Below are positions 1-8,102 of a stretch of 64,000 bases of DNA, one piece after another (within the stretch, counting starts at the first letter, position 1; each line of letters begins with the position of its first letter). Source of the DNA: Streptomyces brevispora (lineage in GTDB: Bacteria; Actinomycetota; Actinomycetes; Streptomycetales; Streptomycetaceae); the NCBI RefSeq assembly GCF_007829885.1, contig NZ_VIWW01000001.1, positions 5,580,001 to 5,644,000 of the forward strand. Direction: 5' to 3'. The notes under the pieces were generated by a model that ran no database searches, had not been told where the DNA came from, and was given only the letters and a program-made list of their open reading frames with translations. The translations under genes and the position numbers were made by a program.

Positions 1-165
1 GCCGCGGCGGACCAGCTCGAAGCCCACGACACCGGCCGGCGGGGAGTCGCCGCGCAACTGGGTGATGTAGGCGTCGACCTGATCGCGGTCGTATCCGCGC
101 CGGGCGATGGTGAATCCGAACTCCTCGTGCAGCGGAAGTTCGTATTTCCCGCGTGACCCGAACAT
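1..165 (-). CDS. DivIVA-domain protein, N-terminal part (runs off window)
   Basis: The first 55 residues are present; the gene continues beyond the left edge. It starts at the ATG at 165-163, preceded by a clear GAGGAGG ribosome-binding site at 171-177. The N-terminus contains FTIARRGYDRDQVDAYI, the short motif typical of DivIVA/Wag31-like domains, which bind membranes and self-assemble at cell poles and septa. Many Streptomyces proteins with this motif are small accessory relatives rather than DivIVA itself, so a role in polar growth is only suggested. Its ribosome-binding site overlaps the stop codon region of the upstream SDR remnant (stop at 176-178), so the two were once probably co-transcribed. 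Confidence 0.6.
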   Translation of the reverse strand, partial: MFGSRGKYELPLHEEFGFTIARRGYDRDQVDAYITQLRGDSPPAGVVGFELVRRG

Positions 166-175
166 GGGTGCCTCC

Positions 176-677
176 TCAGGAGCGAAATCGTCCGCCCACC
201 CTGCCACGGAACTCGGGCGGCACGGCCCCGTCCACCAGGATCTCCGTGCCCGTGATGTACGCGGCCTCGGCACTGGCCAAGTAGGCGATGAGCGAGGCCA
301 CTTCACCGGCCGTGCCGAACCGGTCCAGTGCGGTCGCAGCCCGCTGTCCGGCGTCGAACGGACCGTCGGCCGGGTTGAGGCCGGTGTCCACCGGTCCGGG
401 CCGGACCGGACCGACGGTGATCCCGCGCGGGCCGAGTTCGCGGGCGAGCGGCTTGGTGAGTCCCGACAGCGCCGACTCGCTCATCGCGTAGAGCGTGCCG
501 CCCGGTCCGCCCGCGAACCGGCTCGGGGCCGTCCCGAGGGAGATGATGCGGCCGCCGCGCTCCATCGCCCCGGCCGCCCCGCTCCATCACCCCGGCCGCC
601 GCCCGGCAGGCCAGGAAGACGGCCCGCACGTCGACGGTGAGTACCCGGTCGTGCTCCGCCGCGGCAAGCGGCTGTTC
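176..677 (-). pseudogene. Short-chain dehydrogenase/reductase remnant, frameshifted and 5'-truncated
   Basis: The C-terminal half reads as a classical SDR: RIISLG, then YAMSESALSGLTKPLARELG (the Tyr-x-x-x-Ser/Lys helix region, here with Ser where Lys is normal), a PG-rich segment, and ITGTEILVDGA near the end. The preceding SDR segment (VDVRAVFLACRAAAGVMERGGR) is present but in another frame. The frames are split by an imperfect 22-bp tandem duplication at about 551-601, which repeats the codons for MERGGR and shifts the frame by one. Upstream of about 680 no Rossmann GxxxGxG segment is visible in any frame, so the N-terminus is also missing. The YxxxK lysine position reads S-E-S-A, another sign of decay unless the alignment is off. 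A sequencing error could explain the frameshift but not the missing N-terminus. Confidence 0.65.
551..601. repeat. 22-bp imperfect tandem duplication inside the SDR remnant
   Basis: Two adjacent copies, offset by 22 bp, share GCCGC(C/G)CGCTCCATC followed by CCCCGGCCGCC with two or three differences. The offset is not a multiple of three and produces the frame break in the SDR gene. Confidence 0.7.
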
Positions 678-977
678 CCGTACGGCGGACTGCCGACCGC
701 CTTCGAGCCGACCGGTGCCCGTACGACCTCCCACGGCAGCGCGATCCAGACCCACCGGCCCACCGGGCGGGCCGCATCCGGTTCCGTCCCGGACGGTACG
801 GGAGCGGCCGCGCGGTCAACCGCCGTTCCGCCGGGGCCCGGCCCGGCGAAGCGGCCGAGTGCCGACGGCACGAACCGGAAGGTGTCCTCGTCATCCCCAC
901 CCGGGGCTCGCCATCGCGGGACGGTGGCCGGTACCGTGATCGCTCGTGCGAGCCAGTGAGGTCTCCACATCGCGCCT

Positions 978-1922
978 GTGGAGAACCAGGAGATCCGGGT
1001 GTCCTCGATCGCCGTGCCCGCCCTCGCCCCGCCGCGCCGGGCGTGGCTCACGGATCTGCCCGTCCTGCTGGTCGCGGTGGTCTGGGGCTCCAGCTATCTG
1101 GCCGCCAAGGGCATCACCACGCCGCAGACCGTCATCGCCGTGCTCGTTCTCAGATTCGCCGTCGTGCTGCCCGTCCTGGTGGTCGCCGGGTGGCGCCGGC
1201 TGGCGGCGCTGACCGGGGCCCAGTGGCGGGGCGCGGGGCTGCTGGGCCTGGTGCTCAGCGGGATCTTCCTGGTGGAGACGTACGGCATCGTGCACACCTC
1301 GGCGACCAACGCCGGGCTCATCATCAGCCTCACCATGATCTTCACCCCGCTCGCCGAGGCCGCGGTCAACCGCGTCCGGCCCACCGGGACCTTCCTCGCC
1401 GCCGCCGCGCTCTCCGTGGCCGGCGTGGCACTGCTGACCCAGGGCGGCGGAATCACCAGCCCCTCGGCGGGCGATCTGCTGATGCTCGTCGCCGCCCTCG
1501 CCCGCACCCTCCACGTCCTGCTGATGGCGCGCATCAGGTCCGTCCGGTCGGCGGACTCGCTGTCACTGACGACCGTCCAGCTGGGCAGCGCGGTCGCCGT
1601 CTTCGCGCTGCTGGCCGCCGCCCCCGGAACGGGGGAGTCGCCGTGGTCGGTCGCCGCCGGATTCGGCGTCCGCGAGTGGGGCGGGCTGCTCTTCCTGTCG
1701 GTCTTCTGCACGCTCTTCGCGTTCTTCGTGCAGATGTGGTCCGTACGCCGCACCTCGCCGTCCCGGGTCAGCCTGCTGCTCGGTACGGAACCCCTCTGGG
1801 CCGCCGCCGTCGGCATCGCGATCGGCGGCGAACGGCTCGGCGTCCTCGGAGTGGCGGGCGCGGTCCTGGTCCTGGCCGGTACGGCCTGGGGGCGCCGCAG
1901 CGTGGCCGCGGATAGTCCTTGA
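978..1922 (+). CDS. DMT-superfamily (EamA) exporter
   Basis: A 314-residue integral membrane protein with about ten hydrophobic segments. It has the two-fold EamA arrangement: the first repeat contains VWGSSYLAAKG and the second ends with a short RRS tail. Family members export amino acids, metabolites or drugs with proton exchange; no substrate can be read from sequence. The GTG at 978 is used because the N-terminus to the first membrane segment then has the usual length; GTG at 999 is an alternative. It diverges from the SDR remnant. The stop codon lies in the first of three imperfect direct repeats that continue downstream. Confidence 0.8.
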   Translation: MENQEIRVSSIAVPALAPPRRAWLTDLPVLLVAVVWGSSYLAAKGITTPQTVIAVLVLRFAVVLPVLVVAGWRRLAALTGAQWRGAGLLGLVLSGIFLVETYGIVHTSATNAGLIISLTMIFTPLAEAAVNRVRPTGTFLAAAALSVAGVALLTQGGGITSPSAGDLLMLVAALARTLHVLLMARIRSVRSADSLSLTTVQLGSAVAVFALLAAAPGTGESPWSVAAGFGVREWGGLLFLSVFCTLFAFFVQMWSVRRTSPSRVSLLLGTEPLWAAAVGIAIGGERLGVLGVAGAVLVLAGTAWGRRSVAADSP

Positions 1923-2004
1923 CCGTGCCGCTTCGGCGTGGCCGCGACTGCTCCCTGAACGTGCCGGCTCAGGAGCGGCCGCGGCTGCTCCCTGACCGTG
2001 GGAG
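1903..2004. repeat. Three imperfect ~26-bp direct repeats at the end of the DMT gene
   Basis: Copies begin near 1904, 1940 and 1977 and share GGCCGCG-N-CTGCTCCCTGA-N-CGTG with a few changes; the first copy contains the TGA stop codon of the exporter gene. Spacing is 36-38 bp. No hairpin or gene is evident in them. Confidence 0.6.
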
Positions 2005-2146
2005 CGAGCCCGGCGGGCCGGGCGCCGCCACCGCGTCGGCCGGTTGTCCGTACCGCTGCGCCGAAATTCTTCCCTTCCGCGACTTTGGCCGCCTCCTGGT
2101 CCCGAACCGCCGGAAGCCGCGATTTCCGCTGCGTAGCTTTGTCGAT

Positions 2147-2412
2147 ATGACGCGTACGGAGTACCCCTGGCTGCCCTCGGCGATGGCCGATCCCGAGCTG
2201 CCCGGTGACCGGGACGCCCGTTTCCGCCGTACCGTGCGGGACCGGGTCGTCGACATCACGGCGTTCCTCTGTGCGGCGGGCCTCGGGATGCTGACCGTCT
2301 CCACGATCGACGCCGACCACAGCACCCCCGACGTCTACGTCTTCGTCGACGCGCTGATCGGCGCCGCGGCCTGCTGCGCGCTGTGGGTCCGGCGGCGGTG
2401 GCCGGTCACAGA
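2147..2412 (+). pseudogene. Sensor histidine kinase, N-terminal fragment
   Basis: Starting at ATG 2147, the reading frame gives a Streptomyces-type two-component sensor N-terminus: a short cytoplasmic segment, WLPSAMADPELPGDRDAR, then two membrane segments (ITAFLCAAGLGML and ALIGAAACCALWV) ending in RRRWPV. In intact relatives further membrane segments, a HisKA_3 dimerisation domain and an ATPase domain follow. Here the frame instead runs into response-regulator DNA at about 2409 and stops at 2446. The kinase core is therefore missing. Confidence 0.65.
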
Positions 2413-2768
2413 TCGTCGACTCCGTGCGGCGCGTGGCCGCCGGTGACCCGGTCCTGTCGCCCGCGGTCACCCGGCAGCTCATGGCCCAGGCCGCGGACTC
2501 CGGCCGGGAGGAGAGGGCGGACCGCGCACAACGGGCCCGCCAACGCATCACGTTGCTCGCCGAACGGGAGCGCGAGGTGGCGATCGCCGTCGGGCACGGC
2601 CGCTCCAACGCCGAGATCGCCGCGGCGCTCCATCTGAGCGTGGCCACCGTGAAGACCCAGGTGTCACGCATTCTCGCCAGGTTCGACTTCAACAACCGCG
2701 TCCAGATCGCGCTGCTGGTCCACGACGCGGGTCTCCTGGACGACGGCGACGGGGCCGGCCCGTCCTGA
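2409..2768 (+). pseudogene. LuxR/NarL-type response regulator, C-terminal fragment
   Basis: From about 2409 the frame reads QIVDSVRRVAAGDPVLSPAV, the typical end of a receiver domain and the linker of NarL-family response regulators. It continues into a LuxR helix-turn-helix with LLAEREREVAIAVGHGRSN and SNAEIAAALHLSVATVKTQV. The phosphoacceptor-Asp receiver domain is absent. Its own possible start is GTG 2424, so a free DNA-binding domain of about 114 residues could still be made. It directly abuts the sensor kinase fragment, which fits a single deletion removing the 3' part of the kinase and the 5' part of the regulator. Confidence 0.65.
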
Positions 2769-2853
2769 ACCCTGCGGTCGCAAAGAGCCGGGCAGCATAC
2801 GCTGATCGGGCCGGTCCTGGTGGCCGGCCCGATCAGACCGGGAGGGTGGGCCC

Positions 2854-4032
2854 ATGTCCGATGTCGAGGCAGATCTGCGCGGGGTGGCGGACTTCACCGC
2901 GAATCCGTATCCGTACTACGCGAAGTTGCGCGCCGCGGGCCCGGTGCACACCGTCCGGACCGACGACTTCGACCGGGTGCGGCTCGTCGTCGGGTACGAC
3001 GAGGGGCGCGCCGTCCTGGCCGACCAGCGCTTCGGCAAGGACTGGCGGACGCTGCCCGGGCAGTCGGGCGTGGGCAATCCGATCAACGCCAACATGCTGG
3101 AGATGGACGCACCCGACCACACCCGGCTGCGCAAGCTGGTCGTCCGGGAGTTCACCCCGCGACGGATCGAGGCGCTGCGGCCCCGCGTGCAGCAGATCAC
3201 CGACACGCTGCTCGACGCGATGCTGCCCGCCGGGCAGGCGGATCTCGTCGACGCCCTCGCCTTCCCGCTGCCCATGACCGTCATCTGCGAACTCATCGGC
3301 GTCCCCGACCTGGACCGGGACGCCTTTCGCCGGCTGTCGAACGCCGTGGTCTCCCCGGCCGGTGCGCAGGAGGAGAGCGACGCGGTCCAAGCCATGGGCG
3401 GCTATCTCGCCGAACTGATCGAGGACAAGCGCTGCTCACCGGGCGAGGACCTGATGAGCGCGCTGATCGCCGCGCGGGACGAGGACGACGACGCGCTGTC
3501 GCCCGACGAACTGGTCGGCATGGCCTTCCTGTTGCTCGTCGCGGGCCATGAGACGACGGTCAACCTGATCGCCAACGGGGTGCGGGCCCTGCTCGACCAC
3601 CCTGATCAACTGGCAGACCTGCGAGCCGACTTCGGGCTGCTCGACTACGCGGTGGAGGAGATGCTCCGCTACGAGGGGCCGGTGGAGACCGCCACCTTCC
3701 GCTTCGCCCGGGAGCCCGTCACGATCGGCTCCACCACCATCGCGGCCGGTGAACCGGTCCTGGTCGCCCTGGCGGGCGGCGACCGCGACCCCGGCCGCTA
3801 TCCGAAGCCGGACGTGTTCGACATCCGCCGCGACACGCAGGGCCACCTGGCCTTCGGGCACGGGACGCACTTCTGCATGGGCGCGCCGCTGGCCCGGATG
3901 GAGGGCCGCATCGCGATCCGGACACTTCTGGAACGGTGCCCCGGACTCGTACTCGATCCGGCCGCCGGGGAACCGGACTGGCTGCCCGGCATGCTGATCC
4001 GCGGGGCGCGCCGGCTCCCCGTGCGCTGGTGA
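2854..4032 (+). CDS. Cytochrome P450 (CYP107-like)
   Basis: A 392-residue soluble bacterial P450 of normal length. The I-helix oxygen-binding motif AGHETT starts at residue 230, an ExxR is in EEMLRY, and the heme-binding loop FGHGTHFC has the ligand Cys at residue 341. The start ATG 2854 has GGGAGGG upstream. P450s of this type are monooxygenases that take electrons from ferredoxin; no ferredoxin gene is adjacent. The next gene, a hotdog thioesterase, follows after 16 bp and is probably co-transcribed. It lies 16 kb from the NRPS cluster and on the other strand, so a role in tailoring that peptide is unsupported. Confidence 0.9.
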   Translation: MSDVEADLRGVADFTANPYPYYAKLRAAGPVHTVRTDDFDRVRLVVGYDEGRAVLADQRFGKDWRTLPGQSGVGNPINANMLEMDAPDHTRLRKLVVREFTPRRIEALRPRVQQITDTLLDAMLPAGQADLVDALAFPLPMTVICELIGVPDLDRDAFRRLSNAVVSPAGAQEESDAVQAMGGYLAELIEDKRCSPGEDLMSALIAARDEDDDALSPDELVGMAFLLLVAGHETTVNLIANGVRALLDHPDQLADLRADFGLLDYAVEEMLRYEGPVETATFRFAREPVTIGSTTIAAGEPVLVALAGGDRDPGRYPKPDVFDIRRDTQGHLAFGHGTHFCMGAPLARMEGRIAIRTLLERCPGLVLDPAAGEPDWLPGMLIRGARRLPVRW

Positions 4033-4048
4033 GACGGAGAGGGACGTC

Positions 4049-4468
4049 ATGACCGCACTCGACCTGGAGACGGCACAGAAGGTGCTCGACAGCCAGCCGT
4101 TCAGCAGGCTCGTCGGCGCACGGATCACCGCGTTCGGCGGCGGCGCGGCGACGCTGGAGATCGACGGCCGGGAGGAACTCCAGCAGCAGAACGGCTTCCT
4201 GCACGGCGGAGTGCTCGCCTACGCCGCCGACAACGCGCTCACCTTCGCCGCCGGAACGACGCTCGGCCCGGCCGTGCTGACCGGCGGCTTCTCGATCCAG
4301 TACCTCCGGCCCGCCACCGGCACCGGGCTGGTCGCCCGAGCGGACGTCGTGCACACCGGCCGCCGGCAGGCGGTGGCGCGCTGCGAACTGTTCACCGTGG
4401 GGGAGGACGGCACCAGGACCCTCTGCGCGGTCGCCCAGGGCACCGTGCTGAATGCCATGTCCTCCTGA
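4049..4468 (+). CDS. PaaI/YbgC-like hotdog thioesterase
   Basis: A 139-residue single hotdog-fold protein. The characteristic segment QNGFLHGGVLAYAADNALT contains the HGG(V) turn and the Asp/Asn of the active site helix, followed by the central strand and a C-terminal strand with RCELFTVGEDG. Such enzymes hydrolyse acyl-CoA, often aryl- or phenylacetyl-CoA. The start has GGAGAGGGAC just upstream and lies 16 bp after the P450 stop, so the two form an operon. Substrate unknown. Confidence 0.8.
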   Translation: MTALDLETAQKVLDSQPFSRLVGARITAFGGGAATLEIDGREELQQQNGFLHGGVLAYAADNALTFAAGTTLGPAVLTGGFSIQYLRPATGTGLVARADVVHTGRRQAVARCELFTVGEDGTRTLCAVAQGTVLNAMSS

Positions 4469-4565
4469 AAGAGCCCGACTTGACGTCCTGATCGCGATGG
4501 CCGACGCCAACCGATACCCGGACCGACACCCGGACGCGGATCCGGGCAGCGCCGACCCGGCGTAC

Positions 4566-4604
4566 GGGGATGCGCATCCGGGGACCGGAAGAACTTGCCG
4601 GTCC
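4566..4604. terminator. Hairpins between convergent genes
   Basis: A 12-bp palindrome at 4568-4579 (GGATGCGCATCC) is followed by an inverted repeat GGACCGG/CCGGTCC at 4582-4588 and 4598-4604. They sit between the convergent thioesterase and dehydrogenase genes and could terminate both transcripts. Confidence 0.4.
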
Positions 4605-4628
4605 GGTGGTGACGGCCGTCGGGGCCGT

Positions 4629-5648
4629 TCACGCAACCGTACTCAGCCCCCCGGGGATCTCCGTCAGCTCCACCGGCCGGAGCTCCCGGCGTGAGACCTC
4701 GCACGCCTCCGCGACCCGCAGGGCGTGCAGGGCCTCCAGGCCGTCACACGGATTGGCGTCCTCGCCCCGCACCAGCTGCACGAAGGCGTCCAGTTCGGCC
4801 TCGTACGCCGGGGCGAAGCGCTCCAGGAACCCCGGCCAGGGCTTGGCCGGGGCGGCGGGGCCCTGCGGCTGCGCCGAGGTGAGCGGGGTGCGGTCGTCCA
4901 GGCCGACCGCGATCTGGTCCAGCTCTCCCGCGAGCTCCATCCGTACGTCGTACCCGGCGCCGTTGCAGCGGGTCGCCGTCGCCGTGACGAGGGTGCCGTC
5001 GTCGAGGGTCAGCAGCGCCGCTGCGGTGTCCACGTCGCCGGCCTCGCGGAACATCGGCGGCCCGCCGTCCGAGCCGGTGGCGTACACCCGCGTCACCTCC
5101 CGGCCCGTCACCCAGCGCACCATGTCGAAGTCATGGATCAGACAGTCCCGGTACAGCCCGCCGGAGAGCGGCAGATAGGCCGCGGGCGGCGGCGCCGGAT
5201 CGGAGGTCACCGTCCGGACGGTGTGCAGCCGGCCGAGCGCTCCGCCGCGCACGGCGGCGCGCGCCGCCATGTACCCCGCGTCGAACCGGCGCATGAACCC
5301 CAGCTGGAGCACGCTCCCCGCCCCCTGCGTCGCGCGCAGCGCGTCCAGCGTGCCCGCCAGGTCCAGGGCGACGGGCTTCTCGCAGAACGCGGGCAGCCCG
5401 GCTCTCGCGGCCCGGACGATCAGCTCGGCGTGCGCGGCGGTGGCCGAGGCGATCACCACGGCGTCCACGCCCGCGCCGAACACCTCCGCGGCGGAGCCGA
5501 CGGCACTCGCCCCGGTCCGGTCCGCGACCGCGGCCGCGCGGACCGGGTCGGTGTCCGTCACCACCAGGGCGTCCACCGAGGGGTGGCGGGACAGCACGCC
5601 CGCGTGGAAGGAGCCGATCCGGCCGGTGCCGATGAGTCCGATGCGCAT
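4629..5648 (-). CDS. Gfo/Idh/MocA-family dehydrogenase (inositol 2-dehydrogenase-like)
   Basis: A 339-residue NAD(P)-dependent oxidoreductase. The N-terminal Rossmann fold begins MRIGLIGTGRIGSFHAGVL (GxGxxG), followed by FCEKPVALD, the conserved EKP that contacts the cofactor, and the C-terminal substrate domain with the DCLIHDFDMVRWVTG stretch (catalytic Asp/His region). The family oxidises sugars and cyclitols such as myo-inositol. It diverges from a sugar ABC importer operon across 391 bp containing a GntR-like inverted repeat. Together with the ROK kinase in that operon this suggests uptake and catabolism of a sugar or inositol; the exact substrate is not readable. Confidence 0.85.
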   Translation of the reverse strand: MRIGLIGTGRIGSFHAGVLSRHPSVDALVVTDTDPVRAAAVADRTGASAVGSAAEVFGAGVDAVVIASATAAHAELIVRAARAGLPAFCEKPVALDLAGTLDALRATQGAGSVLQLGFMRRFDAGYMAARAAVRGGALGRLHTVRTVTSDPAPPPAAYLPLSGGLYRDCLIHDFDMVRWVTGREVTRVYATGSDGGPPMFREAGDVDTAAALLTLDDGTLVTATATRCNGAGYDVRMELAGELDQIAVGLDDRTPLTSAQPQGPAAPAKPWPGFLERFAPAYEAELDAFVQLVRGEDANPCDGLEALHALRVAEACEVSRRELRPVELTEIPGGLSTVA

Positions 5649-5677
5649 GGACCCAACGTGCCGGTCACCGGCAACGC

Positions 5678-5698
5678 TGTCAACTATATGTCCTGACA
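5678..5698. promoter_or_regulatory. GntR-type operator candidate between dehydrogenase and importer
   Basis: TGTCA (5678-5682) and TGACA (5694-5698) form an inverted repeat with an 11-bp spacer. Within it, TGTCCTGACA (5689-5698) is itself a TGTC-CT-GACA inverted repeat, the half-site arrangement common for GntR regulators of sugar catabolism. It lies 30 bp upstream of the dehydrogenase start, overlapping its likely promoter (TTGACA on the minus strand). No GntR gene is in the window. Confidence 0.45.
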
Positions 5699-5810
5699 AA
5701 GCGGGTTCGGTGTCGGGGCGCGGCCCGCGACCGCCCGCTGCCGCGGACCGGAGCGTTTCGCCCCCCGCCCCCACCGGGCCGGGCGCCACTGCTGCGATTC
5801 CCGCCTCCCC

Positions 5811-5875
5811 GTACGGTGACAGCGCCGCGCGACTTCCGTACGGTGTCGGAGGCTTTCCCGGCTTCTCGTACGGTG
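5811..5875. repeat. Three GTACGGTG direct repeats upstream of the importer operon
   Basis: GTACGGTG occurs at 5811-5818, 5838-5845 and 5868-5875, each preceded by C and mostly followed by AC or TC, spaced 27 and 30 bp. The rest of the 391-bp gap (5649-6039) shows no gene I can support in either strand. Confidence 0.55.
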
Positions 5876-6039
5876 ACGACGGCGGCAGACCGCCGCCCCG
5901 GCGCCGTACCGACACACGCGCCGCGCCCTGCCGGGCGGCGGCGACGACGGCTCGGGGATACTTGCCCAGCCGGGCCGGGACCGCACAGGCCCCGGCTCCA
6001 CCAGCAGCACAACGAGCAGCACAAGAAGGGCACGCAGTC

Positions 6040-7053
6040 GTGGCAAGGGTTCGGACAGGGGTACGTGCGATGGGCGCCGTGCTTGCGGCGGTGCTCGGGG
6101 CTTCCCTCATGGGATGCAGCAGCACCGGCGGCAAGCGGGCGGAGGACCGGGCGGCGCAGGCCGCCGCCGAGAGCCGGTCCGCGGTGAACACGCCCCGCTG
6201 GACCTTCGCCATGGTCACCCACTCGGGCGACGGCGACACCTTCTGGGACATCGTCCAGAAGGGCGCCAAGATGGCGGCCGGCAAGGACAACATCAACTTC
6301 CTGTACTCGCACAACGACGAGGCGCAGCAGCAGGCCCAGCTGATTCAGGCCGCCATCGACAAGAAGGTCGACGGGCTGATCGTCACCCTCGCCAAGCCCG
6401 ACGCGATGAAGGACGTCGTCGCCAAGGCCGTCAAGGCCGGCATTCCGGTGATCACGGTGAACTCGGGCTCCGCGGAGTCCAAGCAGTTCGGCGCGCTCAC
6501 CCACATCGGCCAGGACGAGTCCATCGCGGGCGAGGCCGTCGGCGACGAGCTCAACAAGCGCGGCCGCAAGAAGGCCCTGTGCATCCTGCACGAGCAGGGC
6601 AACGTCGGCCATGAGCAGCGCTGCGCCGGTGCGAAGAAGGCCTTCGACGGCGAGATGCAGAGCCTGTACGTCGAGGGCACCAACATGCCCGACGTCCAGG
6701 CCTCCATCGAGGCGAAACTCCAGGCCGACAAGGACATCGACGCGGTCGTCACCCTCGGCGCGCCGTTCGCCGACGCCGCCGTCAAGGCGAAGCGGACCGC
6801 GGGCAGCAAGGCCGAGATCGACACCTTCGACCTGAACGCCAAGGTCGCCACCGCGCTCCAGGACAAGACCCTCGGCTTCGCCGTCGACCAGCAGCCCTAC
6901 CTCCAGGGGTACGAGGCCGTCGACCTGCTCTGGCTCTACCGCTACAACCGCAACGTCCTCGGCGGCGGCCGTCCGGTCCTCACCGGCCCGCAGGTCATCA
7001 CCGCGCAGGACGCCGCCCAGCTGGCCGAGTACACCAAGCGGGGAACGCGATGA
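6040..7053 (+). CDS. Sugar ABC transporter substrate-binding lipoprotein
   Basis: A 337-residue periplasmic-binding-protein type 1 family (RbsB/XylF-like). The GTG at 6040 is chosen because AAGAAGGG lies about 9 nt upstream and it gives a proper signal peptide: Arg-rich start, hydrophobic core, lipobox SLMGC with Cys as lipid-anchor residue. The mature domain has the two-lobed pattern WTFAMVTHSG ... DTFWDIVQKGAKMAA ... VDGLIVTLAKPD ... TVNSG ... HIGQDE. It binds a sugar outside the membrane and delivers it to the permease encoded next, whose start overlaps its stop by 4 bp (ATGA). Confidence 0.88.
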   Translation: MARVRTGVRAMGAVLAAVLGASLMGCSSTGGKRAEDRAAQAAAESRSAVNTPRWTFAMVTHSGDGDTFWDIVQKGAKMAAGKDNINFLYSHNDEAQQQAQLIQAAIDKKVDGLIVTLAKPDAMKDVVAKAVKAGIPVITVNSGSAESKQFGALTHIGQDESIAGEAVGDELNKRGRKKALCILHEQGNVGHEQRCAGAKKAFDGEMQSLYVEGTNMPDVQASIEAKLQADKDIDAVVTLGAPFADAAVKAKRTAGSKAEIDTFDLNAKVATALQDKTLGFAVDQQPYLQGYEAVDLLWLYRYNRNVLGGGRPVLTGPQVITAQDAAQLAEYTKRGTR

Positions 7054-8102
7054 CCGCGACGCCGGGGCAGCCCGCTCCCGCCGGGGCGGACGAGCGGCTG
7101 CTGCGCACCTCGCAGCTCCGCAAGCTGCTGGGCCGCCCCGAGCTGGGTTCGCTCGTCGGGGCCGTGGCCGTCTTCATCTTCTTCTCGATCGTGGCCGACA
7201 GCTTCCTGCGCGCCACCAGCCTCGGCACGGTGCTGTACGCGGCCTCCACCATCGGGATCATGGCGGCGCCGGTCGCGCTGCTGATGATCGGCGGCGAGTT
7301 CGACCTCTCCGCCGGTGTGATGGTCACCAGCTCGGCGCTGATCTCATCGATGTTCAGCTACCAGATGACGGCCAACGTCTGGGTCGGCGTCTTTGTGTCG
7401 TTGCTGGTCACGCTGGCCTTCGGGGCATTCAACGGCTTCATGCTGACCCGTACCAAACTGCCGAGCTTCATCATCACGCTCGGTACGTTCCTGATGCTGA
7501 CCGGTCTCAACCTCGGCTTCACCAAACTGATCAGCGGGACCGTCTCGACGAAGGCCATCGGGGACATGGAGGGCTTCGCCTCGGCCCGCAAGGTCTTCGC
7601 CTCGGAGTGGACCGTGGGCGGCGTGGAGCTCAAGGTGACCATCCTGTGGTGGGCCCTCCTCGTCGCGGTCGCCACCTGGATCCTGCTCCGCACCCGCTTC
7701 GGCAACTGGATCTACGCGGTCGGCGGCGGGGCCGACGCGGCCCGCGCGGTCGGTGTCCCGGTGATCCGGACGAAGATCGGGCTCTACCTCGGGGTGGCCT
7801 TCGCCGCCTGGGTCTCCGGGCAGCACCTGCTGTTCAGCTACGACGTGGTGCAGTCCGGCGAGGGCGTCGGCAACGAGCTGACGTACATCATCGCGGCCGT
7901 CATCGGCGGCTGCCTGATCACCGGCGGCTACGGCTCCGCCATCGGCTCGGCGGTCGGCGCCTTCATCTTCGGCATGACCGGCAAGGGCATCGTGTACGCG
8001 GAGTGGAACCCCGACTGGTTCAAATTCTTCCTCGGAGCCATGCTGCTCCTGGCCACCCTGCTCAACGCATGGGTACGCAAGCGCGCGGAGGCGACGAAAT
8101 GA
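7050..8102 (+). CDS. Sugar ABC transporter permease (RbsC-like)
   Basis: A 350-residue BPD_transp_2-type permease with about eight to ten membrane segments. The motif IGGEFDLSAGVMV is the diagnostic cytoplasmic loop of the ribose/xylose permease family, and the later GCLITGGYGSAIGSAVGAFI segment matches the second conserved loop. It overlaps the binding-protein gene and the ATPase gene by 4 bp each, so translation of the three is coupled. The C-terminus ends in a short basic tail. Confidence 0.88.
   Translation: MTATPGQPAPAGADERLLRTSQLRKLLGRPELGSLVGAVAVFIFFSIVADSFLRATSLGTVLYAASTIGIMAAPVALLMIGGEFDLSAGVMVTSSALISSMFSYQMTANVWVGVFVSLLVTLAFGAFNGFMLTRTKLPSFIITLGTFLMLTGLNLGFTKLISGTVSTKAIGDMEGFASARKVFASEWTVGGVELKVTILWWALLVAVATWILLRTRFGNWIYAVGGGADAARAVGVPVIRTKIGLYLGVAFAAWVSGQHLLFSYDVVQSGEGVGNELTYIIAAVIGGCLITGGYGSAIGSAVGAFIFGMTGKGIVYAEWNPDWFKFFLGAMLLLATLLNAWVRKRAEATK

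Noticed and set aside
2854..4468. P450 and thioesterase as tailoring genes of the NRPS cluster
   Set aside because: They are 16 kb away, on the other strand, and separated by several unrelated operons and terminators.
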